Source of the DNA: Microcella indica
GTDB taxonomy: Bacteria > Actinomycetota > Actinomycetes > Actinomycetales > Microbacteriaceae
Length of the DNA stretch: 64,000 nt
NCBI RefSeq assembly: GCF_013414345.1
Contig: NZ_CP058670.1
Location: forward strand, 558,001-622,000
Direction: 5' to 3'
The position numbers were made by a program, and so were the translations under genes. Below the pieces are notes generated by a model. The model did no database searches and was not told the DNA's origin. It saw nothing but the letters and a program-made list of their open reading frames with translations. Positions 1 through 9,935 of this stretch are shown here, piece by piece; the first letter of the stretch is position 1; each line of letters opens with the position of its first letter.

Positions 1-1008
1 GCGCGCGCACACCATGAGCACGGCCTCGGGCACGACCGGGTTGACCTTGCCCGGCATGATCGACGAGCCCGGCTGCAGATCGGGGATGCGCAGCTCCCCG
101 AGGCCGGTGTTCGGGCCCGACCCCATCCACCGCAGGTCGTTGCAGATCTTGGTGAGCGACACGGCGATGACGCGCAGGGCGCCGCTCGCCTCCACGAGGC
201 CGTCCCTGGCGCCCTGCGCTTCGAAGTGATCGAGGGCCTCGGTGATCGGCAGCCCCGTGGAGCTCGCGAGCTCAACGATGACCTTCTGCGAGAATCCGAG
301 CGGGGTGTTGATTCCTGTGCCCGTCGCCGTGCCGCCGAGCGGCACCTCCGCGACGCGCTCGATCGTGGAGCGCACGCGCGCGACGCCGAGGCGCACCTGT
401 CGCGCATAGCCGGCGAACTCCTGCCCCAGAGTGACCGGCGTCGCGTCCATGAGGTGGGTGCGTCCGGCCTTGACTGCGGTCGACCACACCTCGGCCTTCT
501 GCTCGAGGGCGACGGCGAGGTGCTCGAGCGCGGGGATGAGCTCGTGCAGCAGCGCGCTCGTCACGGCGACGTGCACCGAGGTGGGGAAGACGTCGTTGGA
601 CGACTGGGAGGCGTTCACGTGGTCGTTGGGGTGAACGTCCATCCCCGCGATGCGCGTCGCGAGGGTCGCGAGCACCTCGTTCATGTTCATGTTCGAGCTC
701 GTGCCCGAGCCCGTCTGGTAGGTGTCGACCGGGAAGTGATCGTGATGCTGCCCCTCGATGATCTGCTCTGCCGCTTCGGCGATGGCCTGCGCGAGCGGAG
801 CATCCAGAATTCCGAGCTCGGCGTTCACGAGAGCGGCGGCGCGCTTGATCTGCGCGAGAGCGATGATCTGCCCCGACTCGAGCCCCGAGCCGGAGATCGG
901 GAAATTCTCGACGGCGCGCTGGGTCTGGGCCCGGTAGAGGGCGTCGCGTGGCACGCGCACCTCGCCCATGGTGTCGTGCTCGATGCGGTAGTCGTCTGTC
1001 TCGGTCAC
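1..1008 (-). CDS. fumC: Class II fumarate hydratase, C-terminus cut by window edge
   Basis: Hydrates fumarate to malate in the TCA cycle. Reading begins at GTG (complement of 1006-1008) with a protein starting [20 protein letters not shown], then the family-typical segments [28 protein letters not shown] and, close to the window edge, the class II signature [11 protein letters not shown]. There is no stop before position 1, so about 336 residues of an expected ~465 are visible. The homotetramer is cytosolic. It is the last visible gene of a minus-strand series xseA-xseB-DUF4245-carbonic anhydrase-fumC, 97 bp after the carbonic anhydrase, so it may have its own promoter. Identification is secure; only the 3' end is missing. 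Confidence 0.95.
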   Translation of the reverse strand, partial: MTETDDYRIEHDTMGEVRVPRDALYRAQTQRAVENFPISGSGLESGQIIALAQIKRAAALVNAELGILDAPLAQAIAEAAEQIIEGQHHDHFPVDTYQTGSGTSSNMNMNEVLATLATRIAGMDVHPNDHVNASQSSNDVFPTSVHVAVTSALLHELIPALEHLAVALEQKAEVWSTAVKAGRTHLMDATPVTLGQEFAGYARQVRLGVARVRSTIERVAEVPLGGTATGTGINTPLGFSQKVIVELASSTGLPITEALDHFEAQGARDGLVEASGALRVIAVSLTKICNDLRWMGSGPNTGLGELRIPDLQPGSSIMPGKVNPVVPEAVLMVCAR

Positions 1009-1105
1009 GTCGATGTGCGTCCTTCTGTGCGTGGCGGTGGGGTGTCTGGTCGGCGGGTGGCGGGTGAGGATGCCCGGGTGTCGGCTCGGCGTGCGTCGAG
1101 CTCGG

Positions 1106-1744
1106 TCAGATCTGGCCCACGACGACGTCGGGCTCGACGCGACCCTCGCGCAGCTTGTAGTTCGCGCCGACGATGGCCAGCGTACCGGCGGCGACCTCCT
1201 CGCTGATGAGCTCGCTCGCCGAGAGCAGCGCTCCGACGGTGTCGCGCAAGTGCTGACGACCGACCTCGAGAGCGTCGAGCTGGTCGATCGCGCTCGCCCC
1301 CGCGCTCATGCGCACGCGCTGAACGGCGGGGAGGATCTGGTTGACGATGCCGCGGATGTGCACGGGCAACGGCTCGGCGCCGGGTCGGGCGGAGTCCATC
1401 GCGGCCCGCACAGCACCGCACTCGTCGTGCCCGAGCACGAGGATGAGCGGCACGCGCAGCACTGCCACGGCGTACTCGAGCGAGCCGACGACGCTGTCAC
1501 TGATGACCTGCCCGGCGTTGCGCACGACGAACAGGTCGCCGAGTCCCTTGTCGAAGATGATCTCGGCGGCGAGTCGAGAGTCCGAGCAGCCGAACAAGGC
1601 CGCGCCAGGGGCCTGCGAGCCGGCGAGCTCGGTGCGCCGCTCGACGTCCTGGTGCGGATGCTGCGGCTCGCCCGAGACGAACCGCGCGTTGCCGCGCTCC
1701 ATCTCGCGCCAGGCCTGGGCGGGGGTGCGTCGGGTTGCAGTCAT
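1106..1744 (-). CDS. Beta-class carbonic anhydrase
   Basis: Interconverts CO2 and bicarbonate with a zinc ion. The 212-residue protein has the beta-class zinc ligands: Cys53 in CSDSR (with Asp55/Arg57 as the gating dyad) and His106/Cys109 in GHDECGAV. The length fits single-domain beta enzymes, and no signal peptide is seen, so a cytosolic location is expected. It begins ATG ACT GCA ACC 34 bp after the DUF4245 gene, in the same direction. Bicarbonate supply to carboxylases is the usual role. Nothing in the sequence shows dedicated regulation. Confidence 0.93.
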   Translation of the reverse strand: MTATRRTPAQAWREMERGNARFVSGEPQHPHQDVERRTELAGSQAPGAALFGCSDSRLAAEIIFDKGLGDLFVVRNAGQVISDSVVGSLEYAVAVLRVPLILVLGHDECGAVRAAMDSARPGAEPLPVHIRGIVNQILPAVQRVRMSAGASAIDQLDALEVGRQHLRDTVGALLSASELISEEVAAGTLAIVGANYKLREGRVEPDVVVGQI

Positions 1745-1778
1745 GCGGTCACCTCGCGTTGATCGATCGAGGCCGCGA

Positions 1779-2429
1779 CTACGGTGCGGTCTCGGTCTCG
1801 TCCTCGGCAGGAAGGTCGGCGGCGATCGCAGTAGCCAGTAGCGCGAACTCGTTCTCCGACGCGGTGCCGTAGAGCACGATCGTGCTCTCGGCGGCCTCGG
1901 TCACGAGGGCGTACTGGCGGCTGCCGACGGCGTCGACCCCACGTCGATCGTAGAGGTTCCACTCGACCCCGGCGATCTCCACGGGCTCTCCGCCCGACGC
2001 ACCCCGCAGCAGGTCATCGAGCCACGTCGGATTCGTCTCGAAGCCCTGCACCAGGGCGATGAAGGCGTCGGTGTCGGTGAGGAAGCCGATGTACCACTCG
2101 CGCACGCCGCCGCTCGCGGTGAGGTCGGCGCGGTTGGCCGACCAGGCCGGGGGGACGGTGGGCGCCAGCACGTCCGTGCCGAGCGCGGCGGAGGCATCTG
2201 CTGCGGTCGACGGGTAGTCCACGGGCGGGGGAGTGGGTGTCTGCCGCACGACGACGACGACGAGGAACAGGACGATGCCGAGCGACGCGACGAGGGAGAG
2301 CACGAGATTCTTCGTCGACTGGTTCGCGCGGCGACGGCGCCGCGACTCGGCCACGCGTGCCGCGGTCTCCTCCGGCGTCTCGGGCCGACCGAGCTCGGCG
2401 ACGACCCTGCCCGCTCCCGCAGACGTCAC
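1779..2429 (-). CDS. DUF4245 membrane-anchored protein
   Basis: 216 residues: an Arg-rich cytosolic N-terminus (RRRRRAN near residue 32-36), one transmembrane segment at about residues 41-62, a proline-rich linker, then an extracytoplasmic domain of ~150 residues matching the DUF4245 family of actinobacteria (segments [12 protein letters not shown] and [10 protein letters not shown]). The biochemical function of the family is unknown. Its start overlaps the xseB stop by 4 bp (ATGA), so translation is coupled to xseB. DUF4245 beside xseB is a common actinobacterial arrangement. Confidence 0.85.
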   Translation of the reverse strand: MTSAGAGRVVAELGRPETPEETAARVAESRRRRRANQSTKNLVLSLVASLGIVLFLVVVVVRQTPTPPPVDYPSTAADASAALGTDVLAPTVPPAWSANRADLTASGGVREWYIGFLTDTDAFIALVQGFETNPTWLDDLLRGASGGEPVEIAGVEWNLYDRRGVDAVGSRQYALVTEAAESTIVLYGTASENEFALLATAIAADLPAEDETETAP

Positions 2430-2692
2430 GGGGCGCTGCCGTCATCGGAGGCGGCGGCGCGAGCAGCGTCGAGGCGAGCCTTCGCGCCGAGCAGCCACTC
2501 CTCGCATCGTCGCGCGAGCGCCTCGCCGCGCTCCCACAGGGCGATCGACTGCTCGAGCGTCGCGCCGCCCTGCTCGAGCTCGGAGACCACGCGCACGAGC
2601 TCGTCTCTCGCCTGCTCGTAGCTCAGGCCGCTGACCTCGGCGCGCTCGGGTGGGGAGGTCTCGGAGGCGGGGGAGTCGGTCACGTCAGTCAT
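2426..2692 (-). CDS. xseB: Exodeoxyribonuclease VII small subunit
   Basis: 88 residues, the usual length for XseB. The core [20 protein letters not shown] followed by [19 protein letters not shown] is the conserved two-helix coiled pair that packs against XseA. With XseA it forms the cytosolic nuclease that degrades single-stranded DNA from both ends into oligonucleotides. It starts 1 bp after the xseA stop and overlaps the next gene by 4 bp. The N-terminal ~20 residues are a low-complexity Ser/Glu tail. Confidence 0.95.
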   Translation of the reverse strand: MTDVTDSPASETSPPERAEVSGLSYEQARDELVRVVSELEQGGATLEQSIALWERGEALARRCEEWLLGAKARLDAARAAASDDGSAP

Positions 2693-2693
2693 G

Positions 2694-4004
2694 CTAGGTC
2701 TGCTTTCCTTCGCTCGGGGTGGGAGTGTGCGATGGGGCGTCGTTCGGCGAGGGCTCGGTGCCCGTCACGGTCGCGGTCAGGCGGCCCGCGGCGAGAGTCA
2801 CGTGCAGCGCATCGTCGAGCGACGCTCGCGCGGCGTTGCTCACCACGCGCCCGGCGTCGTCCTGCACGATCGCGTAGCCGCGATCGAGCGTCCGCTGAGG
2901 AGAGAGCGCCCGCAGCTGGCGGCGCCGCTCGTCGAGGGCGTCGAGCGAGCTGTCGAGGCGGCGCGTCGTCAACTCCGCACCGCGCGCGACGAGGCGCGTG
3001 AGCTCCTCCGCTCGCGTGGCGATGATCCACGTCGCACTCGCGAGCGCCGGTCGGGAGCGGAACTGCGCCACGCGCTCGATCTCGGTCGTGAGCATCGAGG
3101 TGAGCCGGGTGATGAGCCGAGACCGGGCCTGCTGCACGGTCGCGAGCTGCTCGCCGACATCGGGCACGACCCGTTTCGCGGCATCGGTCGGTGTCGAGGC
3201 GCGAAGGTCGGCGACATCGTCCAGCAGCGGTCGGTCGTTCTCATGCCCGATCGCACTCACGAGGGGCGTCTCGCAGTCGGCGGCGGCGCGCACCACGGCC
3301 TCGTCGCTGAAGGGCAGCAGGTTCTGGAAGTCGCCGCCGCCGCGCGCGACGATGATGACGTCGACGTCGGGGTCGGCATCGAGCGCTCGGATGCCCGCCA
3401 CGAGCTCGCCGACGGCCCGGTCGCCCTGCACGGCGGAGTGGTGCACGCGGAACGAGACGGACGGCCAGCGCAGCTGCGCGTTCCGCAGCACGTCCTTCTC
3501 TGCGTCGCTGTCGCGTGCGGTGACGAGCCCGATGCACTGCGGGAGGAAGGGCAGGGGCCTCTTGCGCTCGGGGGCGAAGAGCCCTTCGGCCGTGAGCTGA
3601 CGCCGCAACTGCTCGAGGCGCTCGAGAAGGTCGCCCAGGCCGACGCGTCGCATCTCGAACACCTGCATCGTCAGGGTGCCGCCCTTGACCCACCAGTTCG
3701 CCTTGACGAGAGCGATGACCCGATCGCCCTGACCGAGTCCCTCCGGCAGCTTCCCGCGCACGGAGGACCAGATGGTGAAGGAGACGGTCGCCTCGGCTGC
3801 GAGGTCTTTGAGCTTGCCGTAGACGTTGCCGCCGGAGACGCCCCACTGGGTGATCTCGCCCTCGACCCAGACCGTGCCCAGGCGGTCGATGTACCCCTTC
3901 AGCTTCGAGGAGAGCTGCCCCACCGGCCACGGCGCGTCGGCGGCGCTCGCCGTCGGATCGGGTGCGGCTCCCGGGCGGCGGGGAGCCTCGGGGGCATCGG
4001 TCAC
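2694..4004 (-). CDS. xseA: Exodeoxyribonuclease VII large subunit
   Basis: 436-residue catalytic subunit of ExoVII. Domains in order: N-terminal OB-fold for ssDNA (about residues 25-125, with [10 protein letters not shown]), the catalytic domain (about 150-330) with [16 protein letters not shown] and the active-site block [19 protein letters not shown], then a long C-terminal coiled-coil helix ([22 protein letters not shown]) that binds XseB. Start ATG at 4004. It heads the minus-strand xseA-xseB-DUF4245 unit and is divergent from ispH across 76 bp. Confidence 0.96.
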   Translation of the reverse strand: MTDAPEAPRRPGAAPDPTASAADAPWPVGQLSSKLKGYIDRLGTVWVEGEITQWGVSGGNVYGKLKDLAAEATVSFTIWSSVRGKLPEGLGQGDRVIALVKANWWVKGGTLTMQVFEMRRVGLGDLLERLEQLRRQLTAEGLFAPERKRPLPFLPQCIGLVTARDSDAEKDVLRNAQLRWPSVSFRVHHSAVQGDRAVGELVAGIRALDADPDVDVIIVARGGGDFQNLLPFSDEAVVRAAADCETPLVSAIGHENDRPLLDDVADLRASTPTDAAKRVVPDVGEQLATVQQARSRLITRLTSMLTTEIERVAQFRSRPALASATWIIATRAEELTRLVARGAELTTRRLDSSLDALDERRRQLRALSPQRTLDRGYAIVQDDAGRVVSNAARASLDDALHVTLAAGRLTATVTGTEPSPNDAPSHTPTPSEGKQT

Positions 4005-4067
4005 GCCCCCAGGGTAGCCGCGGGCGGCGACACATGGGCACGGAGTCCACCTTCAGGGGCCCGCGCC

Positions 4068-4073
4068 TAGACT
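4068..4073 (+). promoter_or_regulatory. Leaderless-type -10 box of ispH
   Basis: TAGACT lies 7 nt before the GTG start of ispH and there is no purine-rich ribosome site between them. This spacing would place transcription start at or next to the start codon, as in actinobacterial leaderless mRNAs. The same arrangement recurs before other genes in the window. Confidence 0.55.
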
Positions 4074-4080
4074 GGGCCCT

Positions 4081-5148
4081 GTGAGCACCATCACCAACGG
4101 AGCCCCCGTCAGCACACCGATCGTTCCCGCGCGGCGCGCGCGGTTGACCGACGAACCCGTCGCGGGCAGCAAGCGGGTGCTGCTCGCCGCGCCGCGCGGG
4201 TACTGCGCCGGCGTCGACCGGGCGGTCATCGCGGTCGAGAAGGCGCTCGAGCAGTACGGCGCACCCGTGTACGTGCGCAAGCAGATCGTGCACAACATCC
4301 ACGTCGTGACCGAGCTCGAGAAGAGCGGTGCGATCTTCGTCGACGAGGTCGAGGAGGTGCCGCCGGGCTCGCACATCGTCTTCTCCGCCCACGGAGTCAG
4401 CCCGGCCGTCGTGCAGGGCGCGGCCGACCGCGGCCTCGCCGCGATCGACGCGACGTGCCCGCTCGTGACAAAGGTGCATCGCGAAGCGGTGCGCTTCTCG
4501 AAGCAGGACTACCGCATTCTGCTCATCGGTCATGCTGGCCACGAGGAGGTCGAGGGCACGATGGGTCACGCGCCCGAGCGCACGATCCTCATCGGCAGTC
4601 CGGAGGAGGCCGACACCGTCGAGGTGCCCGACGCCGACGAACTCATCTGGCTCTCGCAGACCACGCTAAGCGTCGACGAGACGATGGAGACCGTTCGGCG
4701 TCTGCGCGCGCGGTTCCCGCATCTGCAGGACCCTCCGAGTGACGACATCTGCTACGCGACGCAGAACCGTCAGGTCGCGATCAAGAAGGTCGCCCCGGAG
4801 TGCGATCTCGTGATCGTCGTCGGGTCGGCGAACAGCTCCAACAGCGTGCGCCTCGTGGAGGTGGCGCTCGAGTACGGTGCGCGGGCGGCCTACCGCGTCG
4901 ACTACGCGAGTGAGATTCGGCAGGAGTGGCTCGAGGGTGTCGCGACCGTCGGCGTCACCTCCGGGGCGAGCGTTCCCGAGGTGCTCGTGCAGCAGGTGCT
5001 CGCCGACCTCTCCGACGCCGGCTACGGCGAGGTGGAGGAGATCACGACGGCCGAGGAGGACCTGCTGTTCTCGCTGCCGAAGGAGCTACGGGTCGACAAG
5101 TCGGGCAAGCGTGACGACCGCGCGCTCGGCGGGCGCACGCGGGCCTGA
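4081..5148 (+). CDS. ispH: 4-hydroxy-3-methylbut-2-enyl diphosphate reductase
   Basis: Last step of the MEP isoprenoid pathway: reduces HMBPP to IPP and DMAPP with a [4Fe-4S] cluster. The 355-residue protein carries the three cluster cysteines: Cys42 in [12 protein letters not shown], Cys126 in IDATCPLV and Cys224 in [11 protein letters not shown]; the conserved SANSSNS substrate-binding motif follows. Start GTG at 4081 is chosen because a -10 box sits 7 nt upstream. The stop is 12 bp before the first sensor-kinase gene, so that cluster may be co-transcribed with it. Confidence 0.97.
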   Translation: MSTITNGAPVSTPIVPARRARLTDEPVAGSKRVLLAAPRGYCAGVDRAVIAVEKALEQYGAPVYVRKQIVHNIHVVTELEKSGAIFVDEVEEVPPGSHIVFSAHGVSPAVVQGAADRGLAAIDATCPLVTKVHREAVRFSKQDYRILLIGHAGHEEVEGTMGHAPERTILIGSPEEADTVEVPDADELIWLSQTTLSVDETMETVRRLRARFPHLQDPPSDDICYATQNRQVAIKKVAPECDLVIVVGSANSSNSVRLVEVALEYGARAAYRVDYASEIRQEWLEGVATVGVTSGASVPEVLVQQVLADLSDAGYGEVEEITTAEEDLLFSLPKELRVDKSGKRDDRALGGRTRA

Positions 5149-5160
5149 CGGGCTGGCTCC

Positions 5161-6399
5161 ATGACCACCGCCGATGCGACCGCTTCGGCGCTGCGACTGC
5201 CTCCCCCTCGCGAGGTGACGGCGAGCGCTCTCGTGCGCGGGCTGGCGACTGCGCAGCGCCTCATCGGCCCCGCGAGCATCCTTCTGGCCGGTGGCATCCT
5301 GCTCGAGGTGGGCGCTCGACGCGGCGACCTCGCGAGCGTCGCACCGCTCGCGGCGCTCCTCGCCCTCATGCTCGTCAGCTCGCTCGCGCTCGCGTGGCGA
5401 CCGACGGCGCTGCTCGCGGCGGCGCAGCTCGCGCTCGGCACCGTCGCCGGCACGGTCTATGCGGCGGTCGCGATGCTCACGCTGTCGCGGGGCGAGTCGC
5501 AGAGCGCCTACCTCATCGAGGCCGTCGCGACCGCCCTCATCTTTATCGGCGCGATCCGACCGCGCGCCTCGAACGGCATTCTGTGGGTCTCGGGCGCGTG
5601 GCTCGCGGGCAGCGTCTCCCTCGCCGCGGGGGCCGCGCTCGTCGGGGAGACCTACGTGCTCTCCTGGGACCGCGTGACCGACGCCGGCATCATCTGCGGG
5701 GCGTACGCGATGGTCGCGATCGGCTGGCGCCGCCGGCGGGAGCGCCTGCCCGAGCTGCCTGCGCTGACGCAGTCCTCCCGCAGCGGCGAGGATCAGCGCG
5801 TGCGGGAGCGCGCCGCGACCGCGGTCGTGCACGACACGGCGCTCGCCGCGCTCACGCTCGTCGCGCGCAGCGCGCCCGAGCTCGACGCGCGGCTGCGGCA
5901 GCGCATCCGTCGTGATCTTCGCATCGTCGCGACCGCGACGGTGTCTCCACGCGGCACGTCGCCGGCACCGGATCCGCGGCGCGCGAGCCTCGGTGCGCGC
6001 CTGCTCGCCATTGTCGACGACGTGCGCTGGCGGGGCATGCGCGTGGACGTCGCGGGCGCTGATGCCGCCCTCGGGTATCCCGGTGATGACGCGGCCGAGG
6101 CGATCCTGGGGGCGACCGCGGCCGCCCTCGACAACGTCGTCGCGCATTCGGGCACGACTCATGCGGACGTCACACTGGGGTCGGCCGAGGGGCTGCTCAC
6201 CGTCATGATCGTCGACGGGGGTCGGGGGTTCGACCCCGCGACCGTGCCCGCGGACCGCCTCGGCCTGCGGGAGTCGGTGGTCGGCCGCGTCGAGCGCGTG
6301 GGAGGCTCGGCGCGCGTCTGGTCGGGGTCGACGGGCACGACCGTGCTGCTGTCGGTTCCCGCCGAGCCGGTCGCGACAGTGGACGAGGTCGAGCGATGA
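5161..6399 (+). CDS. Membrane sensor histidine kinase, copy 1
   Basis: 412 residues. Residues ~25-190 form about six hydrophobic helices. An H-box-like AVVHDTALAAL (His224) follows as in HisKA_3 kinases, and then a C-terminal HATPase domain with N-box AALDNVVAHSG (Asn325), G1-box VDGGRGFDP (Asp352) and a terminal TTVLLSVP strand. The protein should autophosphorylate and signal to a NarL/LuxR-type regulator, but none is encoded nearby. It overlaps the following gene by 4 bp (ATGA), which indicates coupled translation. It is clearly paralogous to the gene at 7534-8718. The stimulus is unknown; the compact membrane domain without an extracellular sensor suggests an envelope or intramembrane signal (inference). 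Confidence 0.8.
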   Translation: MTTADATASALRLPPPREVTASALVRGLATAQRLIGPASILLAGGILLEVGARRGDLASVAPLAALLALMLVSSLALAWRPTALLAAAQLALGTVAGTVYAAVAMLTLSRGESQSAYLIEAVATALIFIGAIRPRASNGILWVSGAWLAGSVSLAAGAALVGETYVLSWDRVTDAGIICGAYAMVAIGWRRRRERLPELPALTQSSRSGEDQRVRERAATAVVHDTALAALTLVARSAPELDARLRQRIRRDLRIVATATVSPRGTSPAPDPRRASLGARLLAIVDDVRWRGMRVDVAGADAALGYPGDDAAEAILGATAAALDNVVAHSGTTHADVTLGSAEGLLTVMIVDGGRGFDPATVPADRLGLRESVVGRVERVGGSARVWSGSTGTTVLLSVPAEPVATVDEVER

Positions 6400-7529
6400 G
6401 ACGGTGGTGGCGATTCTCGGCGATCGATGTCGACACGCTCAGCTGGCTCACGTCGTCCCTCGTGACGATCTGGGTGTCGATCGTCGTCGCGCTCCACGGC
6501 ATCGTCTCGATCACGGCGGGCGGGCAGGCCGGTGGCTCGATCACGACGCAGGTGCTCGCCCTCGTCCTCCTCGTGGCTGCCGGTGTCCTGATCCACGTCG
6601 GGTCTCGCCCGTACCGGGGGCGGCTCGGTGCGGCGCTGTCGATCGCCGTCTTCGTGCTGACGGGTCTCGGGGTGCTCGTCTCGGCTGCGGGCCTGCGCGG
6701 CGAGGCCGTCGTGCCAGAACTGTGGTGGGCGTCCCTCGCCGCAGCGCTCATCGCCATGTCTCTCGCCCCGTTCGTGCCCGGCCGCGTCTTCCTGCCCGGC
6801 ATGATCGGACTCTCCGTGTGCACCATCCTCGGCGCGTTGAGCGCGACGGGGGGAGAGGGCGTGCGGCTGCCGGTGGCCGCTGCCCTGACCGCGTCCTCCC
6901 CCGTGCTCTTCGCCATCATCGGGGGGTCGGTGCTCACGGGCGTCATGATCGCCGACGTCGAGCGCTGGCGCGGCCTGGTGGGCGACGCCCGCGTGAAGGA
7001 TGAGCAGGAGGAGCCCGTGCTCGCCATCCTCGAGCGGGTCACGGCGGGCGCCTGGTCGCAGCGCATGCAGCCGTTCCTGCAGTCGATCGCTGCGGCGGAG
7101 GAGGTGAGCGACCGAGATCGTCGGCGTGCCGCGGCGCTCGCCGACGAGCTGCGGCGGGCGCTCGTCGATCGAGACGCGCAGTCGTGGTTGAGCGCGATCG
7201 TGGCCGAGTGGCCCGTGCACGTCGACGACCCGCACCGCCTGGCCGGCACGATCACGGTCGATCAGCGCAGTGCCATCACAGCTCTCATCACCGGCCTGTT
7301 CTCCGACCCGGACGCGGGTGTCTTCGGGGCTCGTCTTCGCTTGGCGGCTGCGGGGGACGACGCGGTGGCCGTGGCCGTCACGGTCTCGCTCGATCTTCCC
7401 GAGGGGCGGCGCACGACGGTCCTCGCCCCCTACTATCTGAGCGTGAAGTCCGTCGTGAGGCGCATCGAGTGGCGCAACGGGGAGTCGCTCGTCGTGAGCT
7501 TCGACGTCGACGCGGAGGGTCAGCGGTAG
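6396..7529 (+). CDS. Membrane partner of sensor kinase, possible degenerate kinase, copy 1
   Basis: 377 residues, no named family recognised. The N-terminal ~190 residues hold about six hydrophobic helices in the same rhythm as the kinase before it. The soluble part has a helical stretch (about residues 205-265), then a helix (ITALITGLFSD) and strands (FGARLRLAAA, VAVAVTVSLDL) that follow the order of a HATPase fold but lack the Asn N-box and Gly boxes. I infer a pseudokinase-like partner. The end, YYLSVKSVVRRIEWRNGESL, is strongly conserved in its paralogue at 8715-9935. The ATGA overlap with the kinase suggests a fixed-ratio complex. Confidence 0.6.
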   Translation: MRRWWRFSAIDVDTLSWLTSSLVTIWVSIVVALHGIVSITAGGQAGGSITTQVLALVLLVAAGVLIHVGSRPYRGRLGAALSIAVFVLTGLGVLVSAAGLRGEAVVPELWWASLAAALIAMSLAPFVPGRVFLPGMIGLSVCTILGALSATGGEGVRLPVAAALTASSPVLFAIIGGSVLTGVMIADVERWRGLVGDARVKDEQEEPVLAILERVTAGAWSQRMQPFLQSIAAAEEVSDRDRRRAAALADELRRALVDRDAQSWLSAIVAEWPVHVDDPHRLAGTITVDQRSAITALITGLFSDPDAGVFGARLRLAAAGDDAVAVAVTVSLDLPEGRRTTVLAPYYLSVKSVVRRIEWRNGESLVVSFDVDAEGQR

Positions 7530-7533
7530 CGGC

Positions 7534-8718
7534 ATGGCCGTCTTCGAAACACCCAGGCCGGTGGCGGCGGCCGCCATCGTGCGCGGTCTCGCGGCGGCTC
7601 AGCGTCTCATCGTCGTGCTCGGCCTGCTGTTCGGCGCCCTCACGATCGCCGACCTGCTCGCCGCCCGGGGGCACGGCGGGTACACGACGCTCGTCATCGC
7701 GCCTGTCCTCGCGGTCTCCCTGCTGGCCCTCGTCCTCCTCTGGCGGCCCACCCTGCTCACGGCGTCCCTCTTCCTCGCCGGTGGGGCGGTGAGCTCGGTC
7801 GCGGTCATCACCCTCGGCCTCACCGTGGACCCCGGGTTCGCCGAGCCTGGACCGTTCGCGCTCAACCGCACCGCGAGCGCACTCGTGCTCGTGGGCGCAC
7901 TGCACGGCAGCGCGCTGAGCGGGATGGTGTGGAGCATGGCAGGTCTCATCGTGGCCTATGGCAGCCTCGCCGTCGGGCTCGCCGCCGGGGGAGGCTCGGC
8001 GGCGCCGGGATGGGGCCCGCTGCTCCTGTTCATCGTGTCGTTCCTCGCCTACGGCATGCTCGCGCTCGCCCAGCGCCGCGCCCAGCTCGCGACCCCGGCT
8101 CTCGAGAACGCGCTCGCCTCGCTCGAGCGAGCCGAGCGGCAGCGAGCGCTCGAGCTGCGCTCCGCGGCGGTCGTGCACGATACCGTCCTCGCCGATCTCG
8201 CCGTGGTCGCGGCATCGCCCGGTGCGCTCAGCGATCGCGCCCGCGCGCGGTTCGTCTCCGACATCGACGTCATCCGGTCGTCGAGCGTGCGGGAGCCGGC
8301 CGCCACCCGGCCGGTCGCAACCGAGTTCGGCTCGGCGCTGCTCGAGTTGGCGCACGACTTCCAGTGGACGGGAGTGCGCGTGGAGGTGAGCGGGGCTGAG
8401 ATGCTCGCACGCACCGTGGAGGCGCGGGTCGCCGATGCGCTGCTGGCCGCTGCGCGTGCCGCCCTCGACAACGTGGCGCGCCACTCCGGTTCCGATCACG
8501 CCGACCTCGTCGTCGGCGAGCGCGCGGGGGTGGTCTCTCTCCTCGTCGTCGACGACGGTCGCGGCTTCGACCCTGACGCGGTGCCGGCGGATCGCCTGGG
8601 CTTGAGCACGGCGATCAGGGGTCGCGTGGAGGATGTCGGCGGCTCGGTGCGCATCTGGGCGGGCGAGGACGGCACGACGGTCATGCTGACCGCGCCGCTG
8701 CGAGAGGACGCCCCATGA
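7534..8718 (+). CDS. Membrane sensor histidine kinase, copy 2
   Basis: 394 residues, paralogue of the protein at 5161-6399 over its whole length (for example AAAIVRGLAAAQRLI against ASALVRGLATAQRLI). About six hydrophobic helices occupy residues ~20-180, then a charged linker, an H-box AVVHDTVLADL (His215), N-box AALDNVARHSG and G1-box VDDGRGFDP. All key kinase residues remain, so both copies look functional. It starts 4 bp after the first partner gene and overlaps its own partner by 4 bp. No response regulator follows; the next gene is fba on the other strand. Confidence 0.8.
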   Translation: MAVFETPRPVAAAAIVRGLAAAQRLIVVLGLLFGALTIADLLAARGHGGYTTLVIAPVLAVSLLALVLLWRPTLLTASLFLAGGAVSSVAVITLGLTVDPGFAEPGPFALNRTASALVLVGALHGSALSGMVWSMAGLIVAYGSLAVGLAAGGGSAAPGWGPLLLFIVSFLAYGMLALAQRRAQLATPALENALASLERAERQRALELRSAAVVHDTVLADLAVVAASPGALSDRARARFVSDIDVIRSSSVREPAATRPVATEFGSALLELAHDFQWTGVRVEVSGAEMLARTVEARVADALLAAARAALDNVARHSGSDHADLVVGERAGVVSLLVVDDGRGFDPDAVPADRLGLSTAIRGRVEDVGGSVRIWAGEDGTTVMLTAPLREDAP

Positions 8719-9935
8719 GCGGCCGTGCGGCGGCACCCCGGCAGCATCGCACGCCGTGGGACGCCGATCCGCTGAGCTGGCTCGCCGTGCCGAACCTGCC
8801 GCTCGGGGCCATCGGGGTGACCCTCGTCTACGGTGCCATCGTCATGCTCGTCGGCGGCCAGAGCGGCACGCCGCTCCTGATGCAGGGCGTCGCCCTGCTG
8901 CTCGCGACGCTCGGGCTACTGTCGCTGTTCTTCTCGACCCGACCCCGACGGGGGCCGCTGTCGGGCGGCCGAGCAGCGGTCGCCGTCGCGCTCGTGAGCG
9001 CGGGGATGCTGATCTCGGCCGCCGCGCACCGCGGCAACGACGAGATCGTGCTCGAGCTGTGGTGGGCGCCCTTCGTCTGCACCCTGCTGCTGCTCGCGAT
9101 GGCACCGTACAGCGACCCGCCGTGCGTGCTGCTCTCGGGGCTCGTGCTGCTGATCACCGCGCTGGGTGCCGCCGCATTGCTCGACGCCGGGGCGGCGAGC
9201 GCGTGGCCCCCGCTCGCCGCGACGAGCATGATCGTCTCGCCCGTCGTGTTCGGCACCGCCGGCGCCGTCGCGTTCATCGTCACCGTGACGAGGCGGCTCA
9301 CACGGTGGTCGGAGCGCCCGTGGTCGGAGGGGCCGGCCGCCGCCGTCCACGATGCGGGAGGCGATCCAGACGGCACCGAGCTGCTCATCGCGCAGGTCGA
9401 CGAGCAGACGAGCGCGCAGCTGGCGGAAGCGCTCGCGCTGCTGGCCGGCGTCGTCGAGCGCGGCGAGATCGACGACCGCGACCAGGGGAGGGCGGCCGAG
9501 GTGGCGACGAGGCTGAGAGAGCAGCTGCTCGCGTCGGCGAACGACAGCTGGCTCGAGCGCATGGCGCGCGGCAGGCCGTTGAGCGTGCGCGACCCTGATC
9601 GGCTCGCCGACCGCCTCGGCGTGCCGCAGCGTACGGCTCTGCGCGCGATGCTGGATGCCCTGCTCGACGACCCCGCCTCCGGGTTCGTGTCTGCGCGCAT
9701 CGAGTTGCGGTCGCCCGTGGAGGGCACGATCGCGGTCGCGCTCAGAATTCTCACGACTCTCGCCGAGGGGCGCCGCGTGACGTTCCTCGAGCCCTACTAC
9801 GTGAGCCTGCAGTCGACCGTCACGGGTATCCGCTGGCGCAACGGGTCATCGATCGCGCTCGACTTTACGACCGCGCCTGACCCGCGGTCGCCGAAGCCGC
9901 CGCTCGCGCAGCGTCAGGCTCAGCTGCCCGAGTGA
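8715..9935 (+). CDS. Membrane partner of sensor kinase, copy 2
   Basis: 406 residues, paralogue of the protein at 6396-7529: DPLSWLAVPNLPL at the N-terminus matches DTLSWLTSSLVTI, and YYVSLQSTVTGIRWRNGSS near the C-terminus matches the equivalent motif in copy 1. About six hydrophobic helices, a long acidic and helical linker (residues ~215-285), then a HATPase-like helix/strand order without nucleotide-binding boxes. The last 16 bp overlap the 3' end of fba, which is convergent. Function unknown; a non-catalytic subunit of the kinase is my inference. Confidence 0.6.
   Translation: MSGRAAAPRQHRTPWDADPLSWLAVPNLPLGAIGVTLVYGAIVMLVGGQSGTPLLMQGVALLLATLGLLSLFFSTRPRRGPLSGGRAAVAVALVSAGMLISAAAHRGNDEIVLELWWAPFVCTLLLLAMAPYSDPPCVLLSGLVLLITALGAAALLDAGAASAWPPLAATSMIVSPVVFGTAGAVAFIVTVTRRLTRWSERPWSEGPAAAVHDAGGDPDGTELLIAQVDEQTSAQLAEALALLAGVVERGEIDDRDQGRAAEVATRLREQLLASANDSWLERMARGRPLSVRDPDRLADRLGVPQRTALRAMLDALLDDPASGFVSARIELRSPVEGTIAVALRILTTLAEGRRVTFLEPYYVSLQSTVTGIRWRNGSSIALDFTTAPDPRSPKPPLAQRQAQLPE

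Noticed and set aside
226-1206. Long plus-strand frame opposite fumC
   Set aside because: Shadow of fumC; Arg/Gly/Asp-rich, no protein-like pattern, and the minus strand codes for a clear enzyme.
3241-4569. Minus-strand frame across xseA and ispH
   Set aside because: Spans two well-identified genes on opposite strands and has an Arg/His-rich shadow composition.
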